Source of the DNA: Rhodanobacteraceae bacterium
GTDB taxonomy: Bacteria; Pseudomonadota; Gammaproteobacteria; Xanthomonadales; Rhodanobacteraceae
DNA: 5,550 nt
Assembly (NCBI GenBank): GCA_025924775.1
Contig: JAICHS010000164.1
Location: 1-5,550 of the forward strand
Reading direction: 5' to 3'
The notes under the pieces are model-generated. The model had not been told where the DNA came from. It did not search any database and was given only the letters and a program-made list of their open reading frames with translations. Every line of letters starts with the position of its first letter. Within the stretch, counting starts at the first letter, position 1. A program made the translations under genes and the position numbers. Of the stretch, positions 1-5,011 are shown in pieces.

Positions 1-10
1 GGGCCGTGGG

Positions 11-664
11 TCAGGCTTCGACGGTGGTCTGGTCCACCACGTTGCGAATGCCGGGCGCCCGCCAGGCGGCCAGCCGCGCCGCGTCACGCTCACCCCACGA
101 GTCGATCCGTCCGGACAGTGTCACGGTGCCGCCATTCATCACCACCGAAATGGCCTTGGCGTGCCGGCGGTCGTTGCGATGCAGCGCCGCCCAAATCTGT
201 CGGGTGACGTCGCGGGGTTCAACACCGGGCTTGATTTCAATCAGGTTCAGCAGGTCGACGATGCCCGCGAGGTTCCGCAGCGCGGCTTCCGCGGCACGGC
301 TCTGGTATTTCCATTCGACCGCGCCGAACAACGTGACCGAACCACCCTCGACGGTGACCTGCACGCGACGTGCGGGAACCTGTGCGTTCCAGGCCAGCAC
401 CTGGTTTGCGATCTCGGTGAGCGCGGAATCGGAACGCCGGTCGGCGCGCGGCAACTCGACATCCAGCTTCACGACCACGCCCCGGATGCCGCGTACGCGC
501 AACGTGGCCGTCTGTGCCTCGCATTTTTGCGCGTGGCTGCTCACCCGGCCGGCCAGGGTCACCACGCCGTCGTGCACATCTACGTCGATTCGGCGCGCAT
601 CGACCGACGGGTCCCAATTCAATTCCGCCAGCACGTCACGCTGCAAATCGTTGTCGGCTTTCAT
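11..664 (-). CDS. Cytoplasmic triple-BON-domain protein
   Basis: A 217-residue protein made of three BON domains at about residues 3-71, 79-146 and 150-216. Each carries the family's central Gly-x-Val-Thr-Leu-x-Gly strand: DGVVTLAG at 32-39, GGSVTLFG at 107-114 and GGTVTLSG at 178-185. There is no signal peptide or membrane segment, unlike periplasmic OsmY, so it should be cytoplasmic. BON domains are thought to bind phospholipid or other hydrophobic surfaces, and soluble multi-BON proteins are often found among stress genes; the exact role is unknown. The ATG at 662-664 is supported by GGAGG (plus-strand CCTCC at 672-676) with 7-nt spacing. It lies 63 bp downstream of the dksA-like gene on the same strand and is probably co-transcribed with it. 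No haem, metal or catalytic motif is visible. The family call is firm; the function is not. Confidence 0.92.
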   Translation of the reverse strand: MKADNDLQRDVLAELNWDPSVDARRIDVDVHDGVVTLAGRVSSHAQKCEAQTATLRVRGIRGVVVKLDVELPRADRRSDSALTEIANQVLAWNAQVPARRVQVTVEGGSVTLFGAVEWKYQSRAAEAALRNLAGIVDLLNLIEIKPGVEPRDVTRQIWAALHRNDRRHAKAISVVMNGGTVTLSGRIDSWGERDAARLAAWRAPGIRNVVDQTTVEA

Positions 665-676
665 TCCACGCCCTCC

Positions 677-690
677 CGGCGCATGCGCCG
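677..690 (-). other. Perfect 14-bp palindrome abutting the BON gene ribosome binding site
   Basis: CGGCGCATGCGCCG is a perfect palindrome. In the minus-strand transcript it can fold as a 5-bp CGGCG/CGCCG stem with a CAUG loop, immediately 5' of the GGGAGGG Shine-Dalgarno stretch (671-677), sharing its first G. It could limit or set translation of the BON gene, or protect a processed mRNA end. The structure is seen in the sequence; the role is inferred. Confidence 0.45.
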
Positions 691-697
691 AATATGC

Positions 698-718
698 AGC
701 CTTGGCGTCCGCCAGGCT
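698..718 (-). other. Intergenic hairpin after the dksA-like stop codon
   Basis: On the minus strand AGCCTGGCG, a GA loop, then CGCCAAGGCT form a 9-bp stem with one bulged A, starting 9 nt after the stop codon of the dksA-like gene. No T-run follows (GCATATTCGG), so it is a poor intrinsic terminator. It more likely attenuates transcription, or acts as an mRNA-processing or stability element that sets the ratio of DksA-like to BON protein. Confidence 0.4.
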
Positions 719-727
719 TGACGCGCA

Positions 728-1117
728 TCAACTCGAACGCAGATTGCCCTCGCGGGCGCCGCCCTGCTCGTGCAGGCGTTGGCAGTGGACGCAGCGTTTG
801 GCCGTGGGATAGGCCAGCAGCCGCGCGTAGACGATCGCTTCGCCGCAGTCCACGCAGATACCGTAAGTACCCGCCGACAGGCGGGTGTGCGCCGCGATGA
901 TGTCGCGCACGTCCTGGGCGTCCTGGCCCAGCACCGCGTCATCCGACGCCAGGGTTGAGTTTGCCAGCGCGGCGTCGATCCAGTCGGCCGGCGCCACACC
1001 GTCGCGCGCATCGCGGACGCGCGCCGTGATGCTGCGGATCTCGTCCATCTCGCGCGCAAGACGCGCATCCATCAGGTGGGTCAGTCGCCTGGTTTGTTCG
1101 GGTGTCAGTACGGCCAT
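728..1117 (-). CDS. TraR/DksA-family C4 zinc-finger protein, probable RNA polymerase secondary-channel factor
   Basis: A 129-residue member of the DksA/TraR family. These proteins insert a coiled-coil tip into the secondary channel of RNA polymerase and tune promoter output, often with ppGpp. The C4 zinc finger is complete: C88-V-D-C91 and C109-V-H-C112, inside the typical stretch GTYGICVDCGEAI...PTAKRCVHCQRLHE. The tip motif DxxDxA of DksA is present as D45-W-I-D48-A-A50. The tip Ala to first Cys distance (38 residues) and the Cys-to-Cys distance (21) equal those of E. coli DksA. Compared with DksA (151 aa) it lacks roughly 25 N-terminal residues. The ATG at 1115-1117 has GGAGG at 1122-1126 with 4-nt spacing. 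It is first in a probable two-gene unit with the BON gene and is divergent from the response regulator. A FNR-type box lies upstream. It is an accessory paralogue rather than housekeeping dksA, judged by length and context. Confidence 0.93.
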   Translation of the reverse strand: MAVLTPEQTRRLTHLMDARLAREMDEIRSITARVRDARDGVAPADWIDAALANSTLASDDAVLGQDAQDVRDIIAAHTRLSAGTYGICVDCGEAIVYARLLAYPTAKRCVHCQRLHEQGGAREGNLRSS

Positions 1118-1205
1118 GTTGCCTCCAGCGTGCGGCAGTGGGCGGGGAACCGGGAGCGCCTGTGGCTGTGGCGCGGCACTCCGCAGCCCGGGTCGTCATG
1201 CAACG

Positions 1206-1211
1206 AAGCTA
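1206..1211 (-). promoter_or_regulatory. Possible -10 element of the dksA-like/BON transcript
   Basis: Minus-strand TAGCTT matches TATAAT at only 3 of 6 positions, but it lies exactly 21 nt from the inner edge of the FNR-type box at 1233-1246. That puts the box centre about 41 bp upstream of the expected start near 1199, the standard class II activator position. A weak -10 with no clear -35 is what an activator-dependent promoter would show. The call rests on geometry and on the match with the 4944-4984 promoter. The predicted leader is about 80 nt. Confidence 0.4.
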
Positions 1212-1232
1212 GCCGCCCGCCCAACGCCACTG

Positions 1233-1246
1233 TTGACCTGGATCAC
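1233..1246 (-). promoter_or_regulatory. FNR/DNR-type binding site (box A)
   Basis: TTGACCTGGATCAC on the plus strand fits the FNR/ANR/DNR consensus TTGAT-N4-ATCAA at 8 of 10 half-site positions. On the minus strand it reads GTGATCCAGGTCAA. It is nearly the same as box B at 4944-4957 (CTGATGCAGGTCAA). Its spacing to the minus-strand -10 suits activation of the dksA-like gene. It also lies about 55 bp upstream of the likely start of the response-regulator transcript and might influence that promoter too. The likely local binder is the Crp/Fnr protein at 4099-4821. Confidence 0.65.
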
Positions 1247-1279
1247 GTGCGCACGCCAAAGACGGCGCGGCCACGGCAT

Positions 1280-1288
1280 TGCTATGAT
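1280..1288 (+). promoter_or_regulatory. Extended -10 promoter of the two-component operon
   Basis: TGCTATGAT combines the extended -10 TGn with a TATGAT hexamer (5 of 6 matches to TATAAT). There is no good -35 about 17 bp upstream, which the extended -10 can compensate for. The start would be near 1294-1295, giving a leader of about 27 nt before the ATG at 1322. This suggests a housekeeping-sigma promoter with basal activity, independent of the FNR-type box. Confidence 0.55.
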
Positions 1289-1321
1289 TCAGGGCAGTCT
1301 TGTCTTGTCGGGCGCGGCGCC

Positions 1322-2044
1322 ATGCCTGCCTTGCTGCATCTGCTGGTCGTGGACGATGACCTCGGCGTGCTGGACCTGCTCCGGCGTTATTTCCTTGGCC
1401 ACGGTTTCACCGTGAGCACGGCCACGAACGGCGCTGAAATGCGCGGCGTGCTCGCGCACACGGCCATCGACCTGGTGCTGCTCGACCTTGGCCTGCCGGG
1501 CGAGGACGGTTTCGAGCTGACGCGCCAGTTGCGCAAGCACTGGAACGGCGCGCTCATCATCATCACCGGGCGCGGCGAATCGGTGGATCGCGTGGTCGGG
1601 CTGGAACTGGGCGCCGACGACTACGTCACCAAGCCGTTTGACCTGCGCGAGCTCCTGGCGCGCGTGCGCAGCGTGCTCCGGCGCAGCGCGGCACCGTCCG
1701 GCGCGGTCGCCACTACCACCACCTTGCGGTTTGCCGATTTCCACCTCGACCCGTCCTCGCGCACGCTCAAGGATGCCCGCGGAGTGGTCATCGCGCTGAC
1801 CACCGGCGAATACGACCTGCTGCACGTACTGGTTTCGCACCCCAATCGCGTGCTGTCGCGCGATGACCTCATGGGGCACATCCATGGCCGCAACGCCGGC
1901 CCGTTCGACCGGGCGATCGACGTGCAGGTCGCGCGCCTGCGCCGCAAGATCGAATCCGACCCGGCCAACCCCGAACTCATCAAGTCCGTGCGCGGTGCCG
2001 GGTACCTGTTTTCGGCGCGCGTATCGCGACAGGTCGATACATGA
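1322..2044 (+). CDS. OmpR-family response regulator (REC + winged helix)
   Basis: A 240-residue DNA-binding response regulator. The receiver domain (about 5-118) has the acidic pocket D11/D12, phospho-acceptor D55 in LVLLDLGLPGEDG, the switch Thr T82, and K104 in the KPF motif. The winged-helix Trans_reg_C domain (about 135-232) shows LTTGEYDLL (159-167), FDRAIDVQVARLRRKIE (195-211) and IKSVRGAGYLF (220-230). Length and C-terminal sequence are close to OmpR itself (239 aa). The ATG at 1322 gives a normal receiver N-terminus; the longer open frame upstream runs through the promoter and is not plausible. The Shine-Dalgarno sequence is weak. The stop overlaps the kinase start (ATGA at 2041-2044), so the two are translationally coupled and H323 of the kinase is the expected phosphate source. 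OmpR-like proteins bind tandem direct repeats about one helical turn apart, as seen at 4893-4922. The target genes are inferred only. Confidence 0.95.
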   Translation: MPALLHLLVVDDDLGVLDLLRRYFLGHGFTVSTATNGAEMRGVLAHTAIDLVLLDLGLPGEDGFELTRQLRKHWNGALIIITGRGESVDRVVGLELGADDYVTKPFDLRELLARVRSVLRRSAAPSGAVATTTTLRFADFHLDPSSRTLKDARGVVIALTTGEYDLLHVLVSHPNRVLSRDDLMGHIHGRNAGPFDRAIDVQVARLRRKIESDPANPELIKSVRGAGYLFSARVSRQVDT

Positions 2045-4092
2045 GCGCGGCCGGCCTTCCGGCCGCGGACCCCGGGATGCTGCGGCTGTGGTTCGACATC
2101 GCCCCGGACGCCATGCTTGCGGCGGATGCGCGGGGTCGGATCGTGCTGGCCAACGCACACGCCGAGCGCATGTTCGGCTACGCACACGCGGAGTTGGAGG
2201 GGCTGACGCTGGAAGCGCTGGTGCCGGAACCGCTGCGGCGCGTCCATCGCGCGCACCGGCGTGGCTACACGGCGCAGCCGCGCAGGCGCCCGATGGGAAT
2301 CGGCCAGGAACTGCTGGGCATGCGGCGTGATGGCCAGACGTTTCCGGTCGAGATTGGCCTGGCGCCGGTCCGCACCGACGCGGGCATCGTCACGCTGGCT
2401 TCGATCCGGGACATCTCGGACACGCGCCGGGTACGCCAGGAAGTGACGCGCACGCACCGCGACAACGTCGCGGCATCCATGAGCCGGCTCGCGCTGGAAT
2501 CGCCCGACCACGAGCTCGCGATCCGGCGCATCCTGGAACTGGCGACGACCGCCCTGGGGTTGCCGGCCGCCGCGATCCTCTCCAGCAGCTGGCACGGTGG
2601 TGGTCTGCACGTCCGCGCTTCCACCGGGCTGTCCGGTGACACCGCACGCAGGCTGGTGTCCATTCTGGGTACCGCCGACCTCGACCGCAGCACGTTCGAC
2701 GCCGAAAAACGCCACGTCATCACGTCCGCGATGCTGCGCGATGGGCCGCTGGCGACGGCCCGCGAGGGACTCGTCGGCGCGGGCTTCCCCGGCCTCGCGA
2801 TGGTGCCGCTGTCCGGGCAGCACGAGCCGCTGGGGATCCTGGTGGCACTGGCCGACGCATCCACCAGCTTCGACCAGGACCGGCTGAACTTCCTGCAAAC
2901 CACCGCCACCCTGCTGGCCTCGGCGATGCAACGCAGCCGCACCGAGGAACAACTGGCGCACGTGCAGCGGCTCGAGGCGGTGGGCCAGTTGACCGGCGGC
3001 GTTGCGCACGACTTCAACAATCTTCTGACCGTCATCTCGGGCAACCTGCAATTGCTGGAGGCCGAGCTGTCCGACCAGCCGCAGGCGCTGGAGATCATCG
3101 ACAGCGCGCTGCGTGCCGTGGACAGGGGCTCGGATCTCACCCGTCGCCTGCTGGCATTCGCGCGCCGCCAGCCCTTGCAACCACGCGCGGTGGTGCCAAA
3201 ACCATTGCTGGATGAACTTGGCCACATGCTGCGACGGACGCTGGGTGAAACGATCCTGATAGAGATCGACTGCGCGGCCGCGATACCCGATGTGTACGCG
3301 GATCCCAACGAGCTGGACACCGCGCTGATCAACCTTGCGTTGAATGCGCGTGACGCCATGCCCCGCGGCGGCCGCCTCGCCATCAGTGCGCGGGAAACGG
3401 CGCTGGACGACGCCGACAATCCGTGGAAGCTGCCCCCCGGCCGCTACGTGGTGCTGACCATCGGCGACACCGGCACCGGCATGGCGCCCGACGTGCTGGC
3501 GCGTGCGTTCGAGCCGTTCTACACCACCAAGGAATCGGGCAAGGGCAGCGGGCTAGGCCTCAGCATGGCCTACGGATTTGCCATCCAATCCGGCGGCAGC
3601 ATTCGGCTTGACAGCCGCCTGGGCTACGGCACGCACGTGGAACTGGTGCTGCCCGCGGTCGATCCCGGGGCCGTCACGGACAAGGCGGCACCGACGGCGG
3701 CCGAAGTGCAAACGCCGGGGCACGAAACGATCCTGGTCGTCGAAGACGAGGCGGACGTGCGGACCATCGCGACCCGGTTCCTGGGCGCGGTCGGCTACCA
3801 CGTCCTCGCCGCGGCCAACGCGCGCGAAGCCCTCGACCAGTTGGCCGCCAACCCGGACGTGGACCTGCTGTTTTCGGACGTGGTGCTGGGCTCGGGCATG
3901 GACGGCATCGAGCTTGCGCATGCGGCGCGCCGACTCCGGCCGGAGATCGCGGTACTGCTTGCGTCCGGCTACCAGGGGCCGGGCGACAGGCGCCGCGAGG
4001 GCGACGCCGCCATCGCCTTCGAGCTGTTGCGCAAGCCCTATCGGCGCGAGCAGCTCATCAATGCGATCCGGCGGGTGCTCGACGACGGGTGA
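2041..4092 (+). CDS. Hybrid sensor histidine kinase, PAS-GAF-HisKA-HATPase-REC
   Basis: A 683-residue hybrid kinase with no transmembrane segment, so a cytoplasmic sensor. The order is: PAS (about 15-130), GAF (about 155-300), HisKA with phospho-acceptor H323 in GGVAHDFNNLL, and HATPase_c (about 420-538). The ATPase has N-box N431/N435 (NLALNARDAM), G1 box D476-T-G-T-G, F-box FEPFYTTK (490-497) and G2 box GSGLGL (502-507). A C-terminal receiver (about 562-680) follows, with E568/D569, phospho-acceptor D613, S642 and K665. All catalytic residues are present, so it should be active. The PAS segment 60-89 aligns without gaps to the FixL haem-PAS core, and H69 falls at the haem-ligating His; the distal Arg is replaced by Gln (Q89). 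The ATG overlaps the response-regulator stop. No HPt domain is seen here, so the receiver may be a phosphate sink or a regulatory domain. The actual ligand is unknown. Confidence 0.95.
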   Translation: MSAAGLPAADPGMLRLWFDIAPDAMLAADARGRIVLANAHAERMFGYAHAELEGLTLEALVPEPLRRVHRAHRRGYTAQPRRRPMGIGQELLGMRRDGQTFPVEIGLAPVRTDAGIVTLASIRDISDTRRVRQEVTRTHRDNVAASMSRLALESPDHELAIRRILELATTALGLPAAAILSSSWHGGGLHVRASTGLSGDTARRLVSILGTADLDRSTFDAEKRHVITSAMLRDGPLATAREGLVGAGFPGLAMVPLSGQHEPLGILVALADASTSFDQDRLNFLQTTATLLASAMQRSRTEEQLAHVQRLEAVGQLTGGVAHDFNNLLTVISGNLQLLEAELSDQPQALEIIDSALRAVDRGSDLTRRLLAFARRQPLQPRAVVPKPLLDELGHMLRRTLGETILIEIDCAAAIPDVYADPNELDTALINLALNARDAMPRGGRLAISARETALDDADNPWKLPPGRYVVLTIGDTGTGMAPDVLARAFEPFYTTKESGKGSGLGLSMAYGFAIQSGGSIRLDSRLGYGTHVELVLPAVDPGAVTDKAAPTAAEVQTPGHETILVVEDEADVRTIATRFLGAVGYHVLAAANAREALDQLAANPDVDLLFSDVVLGSGMDGIELAHAARRLRPEIAVLLASGYQGPGDRRREGDAAIAFELLRKPYRREQLINAIRRVLDDG

Positions 4093-4098
4093 TGCTCG

Positions 4099-4821
4099 TC
4101 ACTGGACCGTGGCGGTCCTGCCCGCGAAGGCGCGCAGCTTGGCCACGTCCAGCAGCTTCACCTCGCGCCGCAGCACCGCAATGTATTCAAGTCTCTCGAG
4201 GTGCGACAACGCCCGGCTCACGGTTTCGTGCTTCAACGCAAGGAAGCTCGCGATGTCGGCCCGGCCCATGCGCAGGATGAAGTGACGGGCGCTGAACCCG
4301 AGGCGCGCCAGGCGGGTGGCGATGTCGAGCAGGAACGTGGCGACACGTTGCTCGGCCGGCAGCGTTCCGATCGCCAGCATCCAGGAGCGGTCGTGGCGGA
4401 TTTCCTGGGCCAGCGCTGCCGACAGCCGGATCTGCAGCTCCGGGATGTGCAGGCATGCGTTCAACACCGGTGGATATGGCAGTTCCCAGATCTGCGAATC
4501 CTCCAGCGCGATGGCATCGCAGGTATGCACCGCCAGCCCGATGGATTCCACGCCCAGCAGGTCGCCACGCATCCGGAAGCCCGTAACCTGCTCGCGTCCA
4601 TCCTCGGACAATTCGCTGGTCTTGATGAAGCCCGCGTGCACCAGATGCAGCGCGCGGAATGGCTGGCCGTTGCGATACAGGTACTGGCCCGCCCTAAGCT
4701 TCCTGCGCGTCACGACCATGTGCCGTTGCAGTTCGTCCATATCGAGATCGAGCTGCGGATCCACCATCGAGTGCAGCGGATTCAGTGTTTCAACTGCGGC
4801 GGTTGCAAGCGGTGTGTCCAT
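4099..4821 (-). CDS. Crp/Fnr-family transcriptional regulator without Fe-S cysteines
   Basis: A 240-residue regulator with an N-terminal cyclic-nucleotide-type sensor barrel (about 25-120), a dimerisation helix (about 125-155) and a C-terminal winged HTH (about 165-232). The body is FNR-like (EDGREQVTGFRMRGDLLG at 73-90; GFSARHF at 175-181). The recognition helix has E199-T-V-S202-R203, the E-x-x-S-R motif with which FNR reads TTGAT half-sites. The three N-terminal cluster cysteines of FNR are absent, and the C122 position is W112 in ALEDSQIWELPY. Only C101 and C123 remain. The Arg-Ser pair that binds cAMP in CRP is also missing. It therefore belongs functionally with DNR/FixK-type members, with an unknown or haem/NO-type signal. 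The ATG at 4819-4821 has GGAGG at 4828-4832 with 6-nt spacing. It is convergent with the kinase (6-bp gap) and divergent from the reductase-like gene. Boxes A and B are its probable targets. Confidence 0.93.
   Translation of the reverse strand: MDTPLATAAVETLNPLHSMVDPQLDLDMDELQRHMVVTRRKLRAGQYLYRNGQPFRALHLVHAGFIKTSELSEDGREQVTGFRMRGDLLGVESIGLAVHTCDAIALEDSQIWELPYPPVLNACLHIPELQIRLSAALAQEIRHDRSWMLAIGTLPAEQRVATFLLDIATRLARLGFSARHFILRMGRADIASFLALKHETVSRALSHLERLEYIAVLRREVKLLDVAKLRAFAGRTATVQ
4104..4118. terminator. Short perfect hairpin between convergent genes
   Basis: GGACCG-TGG-CGGTCC is a 6-bp perfect stem with a 3-nt loop, 11 nt past the kinase stop and inside the last codons of the convergent Crp/Fnr gene. 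No T-run follows on either strand, so it is not a standard intrinsic terminator. It could slow polymerase where the two transcripts meet. The hairpin is seen; the terminator role is weakly supported. Confidence 0.25.
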
Positions 4822-4892
4822 GTGCTGCCTCCGAACGTGCCTGGGTCGGGCATCGAGGATGCACGGGTACGGTCACCACACGATGTCAGCCG

Positions 4893-4922
4893 CGCAACGT
4901 CGTGTAACGCTGCGTAACACGT
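4893..4922. repeat. Three tandem 10-bp direct repeats, candidate OmpR-type operator
   Basis: Three consecutive 10-bp units read CGCAACGTCG, TGTAACGCTG and CGTAACACGT, sharing the core [C/T]G[C/T]AAC in exact 10-bp register (4893, 4903, 4913). OmpR/PhoB-family regulators bind tandem direct repeats of about one helical turn. The window encodes one such regulator. The second and third units also form an imperfect 19-bp inverted repeat at 4902-4920 (GTGTAACGC-T-GCGTAACAC), so a symmetric dimer is an alternative binder. The array lies 72-101 bp upstream of the Crp/Fnr start and upstream of box B for the reductase-like gene. Confidence 0.5.
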
Positions 4923-4929
4923 GCGCACG
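4918..4929. repeat. 12-mer CACGTGCGCACG shared with 1244-1255
   Basis: The 12-mer CACGTGCGCACG occurs here and, identical, at 1244-1255. Its last 10 bases, CGTGCGCACG, are a perfect palindrome. In both places it lies on the upstream side of the FNR-type box relative to the promoter that box appears to serve: overlapping box A by three bases, and 14 bp from box B. It may be a second shared operator or a chance match in GC-rich DNA. Confidence 0.35.
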
Positions 4930-4943
4930 AATCCACCGCGGGA

Positions 4944-4957
4944 CTGATGCAGGTCAA
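4944..4957 (+). promoter_or_regulatory. FNR/DNR-type binding site (box B)
   Basis: CTGATGCAGGTCAA matches TTGAT-N4-ATCAA at 8 of 10 half-site positions and differs from box A (minus-strand reading GTGATCCAGGTCAA) at only two positions. Its centre, 4950.5, lies about 41 bp upstream of the start predicted from the -10 at 4979-4984, the class II activator position. It most likely drives the reductase-like gene. It is also about 130 bp upstream of the Crp/Fnr gene, where it could mediate autoregulation. Confidence 0.7.
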
Positions 4958-4978
4958 ATTTGCCGCGTCCCCGGCGCG

Positions 4979-4984
4979 GATAGT
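4979..4984 (+). promoter_or_regulatory. -10 element of the reductase-like gene
   Basis: GATAGT matches TATAAT at 4 of 6 positions and lies 21 nt downstream of box B, with no -35 needed if activated from that box. Transcription would start near 4991, giving a leader of about 20 nt to the ATG at 5012. The same 21-nt spacing is seen at box A. Confidence 0.45.
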
Positions 4985-5011
4985 GGGTGCCGTCCAGGCA
5001 ACATCGCAGCC

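Noticed and set aside
6..812. Plus-strand open frame across the BON gene
   Set aside because: Antisense to a clear triple-BON protein; low-complexity Arg/Ser/Ala/Thr translation.
1200..1225. GCAAC and CCAAC motifs near the dksA-like promoter as another OmpR-type repeat
   Set aside because: Only two imperfect copies about 21 bp apart, with no middle unit; much weaker than the 4893-4922 array.
1244..1249. CACGTG E-box-like palindrome
   Set aside because: Six-base palindrome with no known bacterial binder; it is better treated as part of the shared 12-mer.
1076..1321. N-terminal extension of the response regulator to an upstream ATG
   Set aside because: The extension would cover the divergent promoter region and the extended -10, and the protein would start about 82 residues before any receiver sequence.
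1621..3225. Long minus-strand open frame (534 codons) opposite the response regulator and kinase
   Set aside because: It is antisense to two proteins with complete domain motifs. Its translation is rich in Arg, Gln and Ala without recognisable domains, as expected for a shadow frame in GC-rich DNA.
2265..3419. Minus-strand open frame of 384 codons inside the kinase
   Set aside because: Ser/Arg-rich shadow of the kinase coding strand with no family resemblance; it overlaps essential kinase domains.
4850..4862. Small hairpin GCATC-GAG-GATGC in the Crp/Fnr leader
   Set aside because: Only a 5-bp stem, away from the ribosome binding site; not enough to call a regulatory element.
4201..4917. Plus-strand open frame opposite the Crp/Fnr gene
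   Set aside because: Antisense to a protein with a complete Crp/Fnr architecture and a good ribosome binding site; it also runs through the promoter region.
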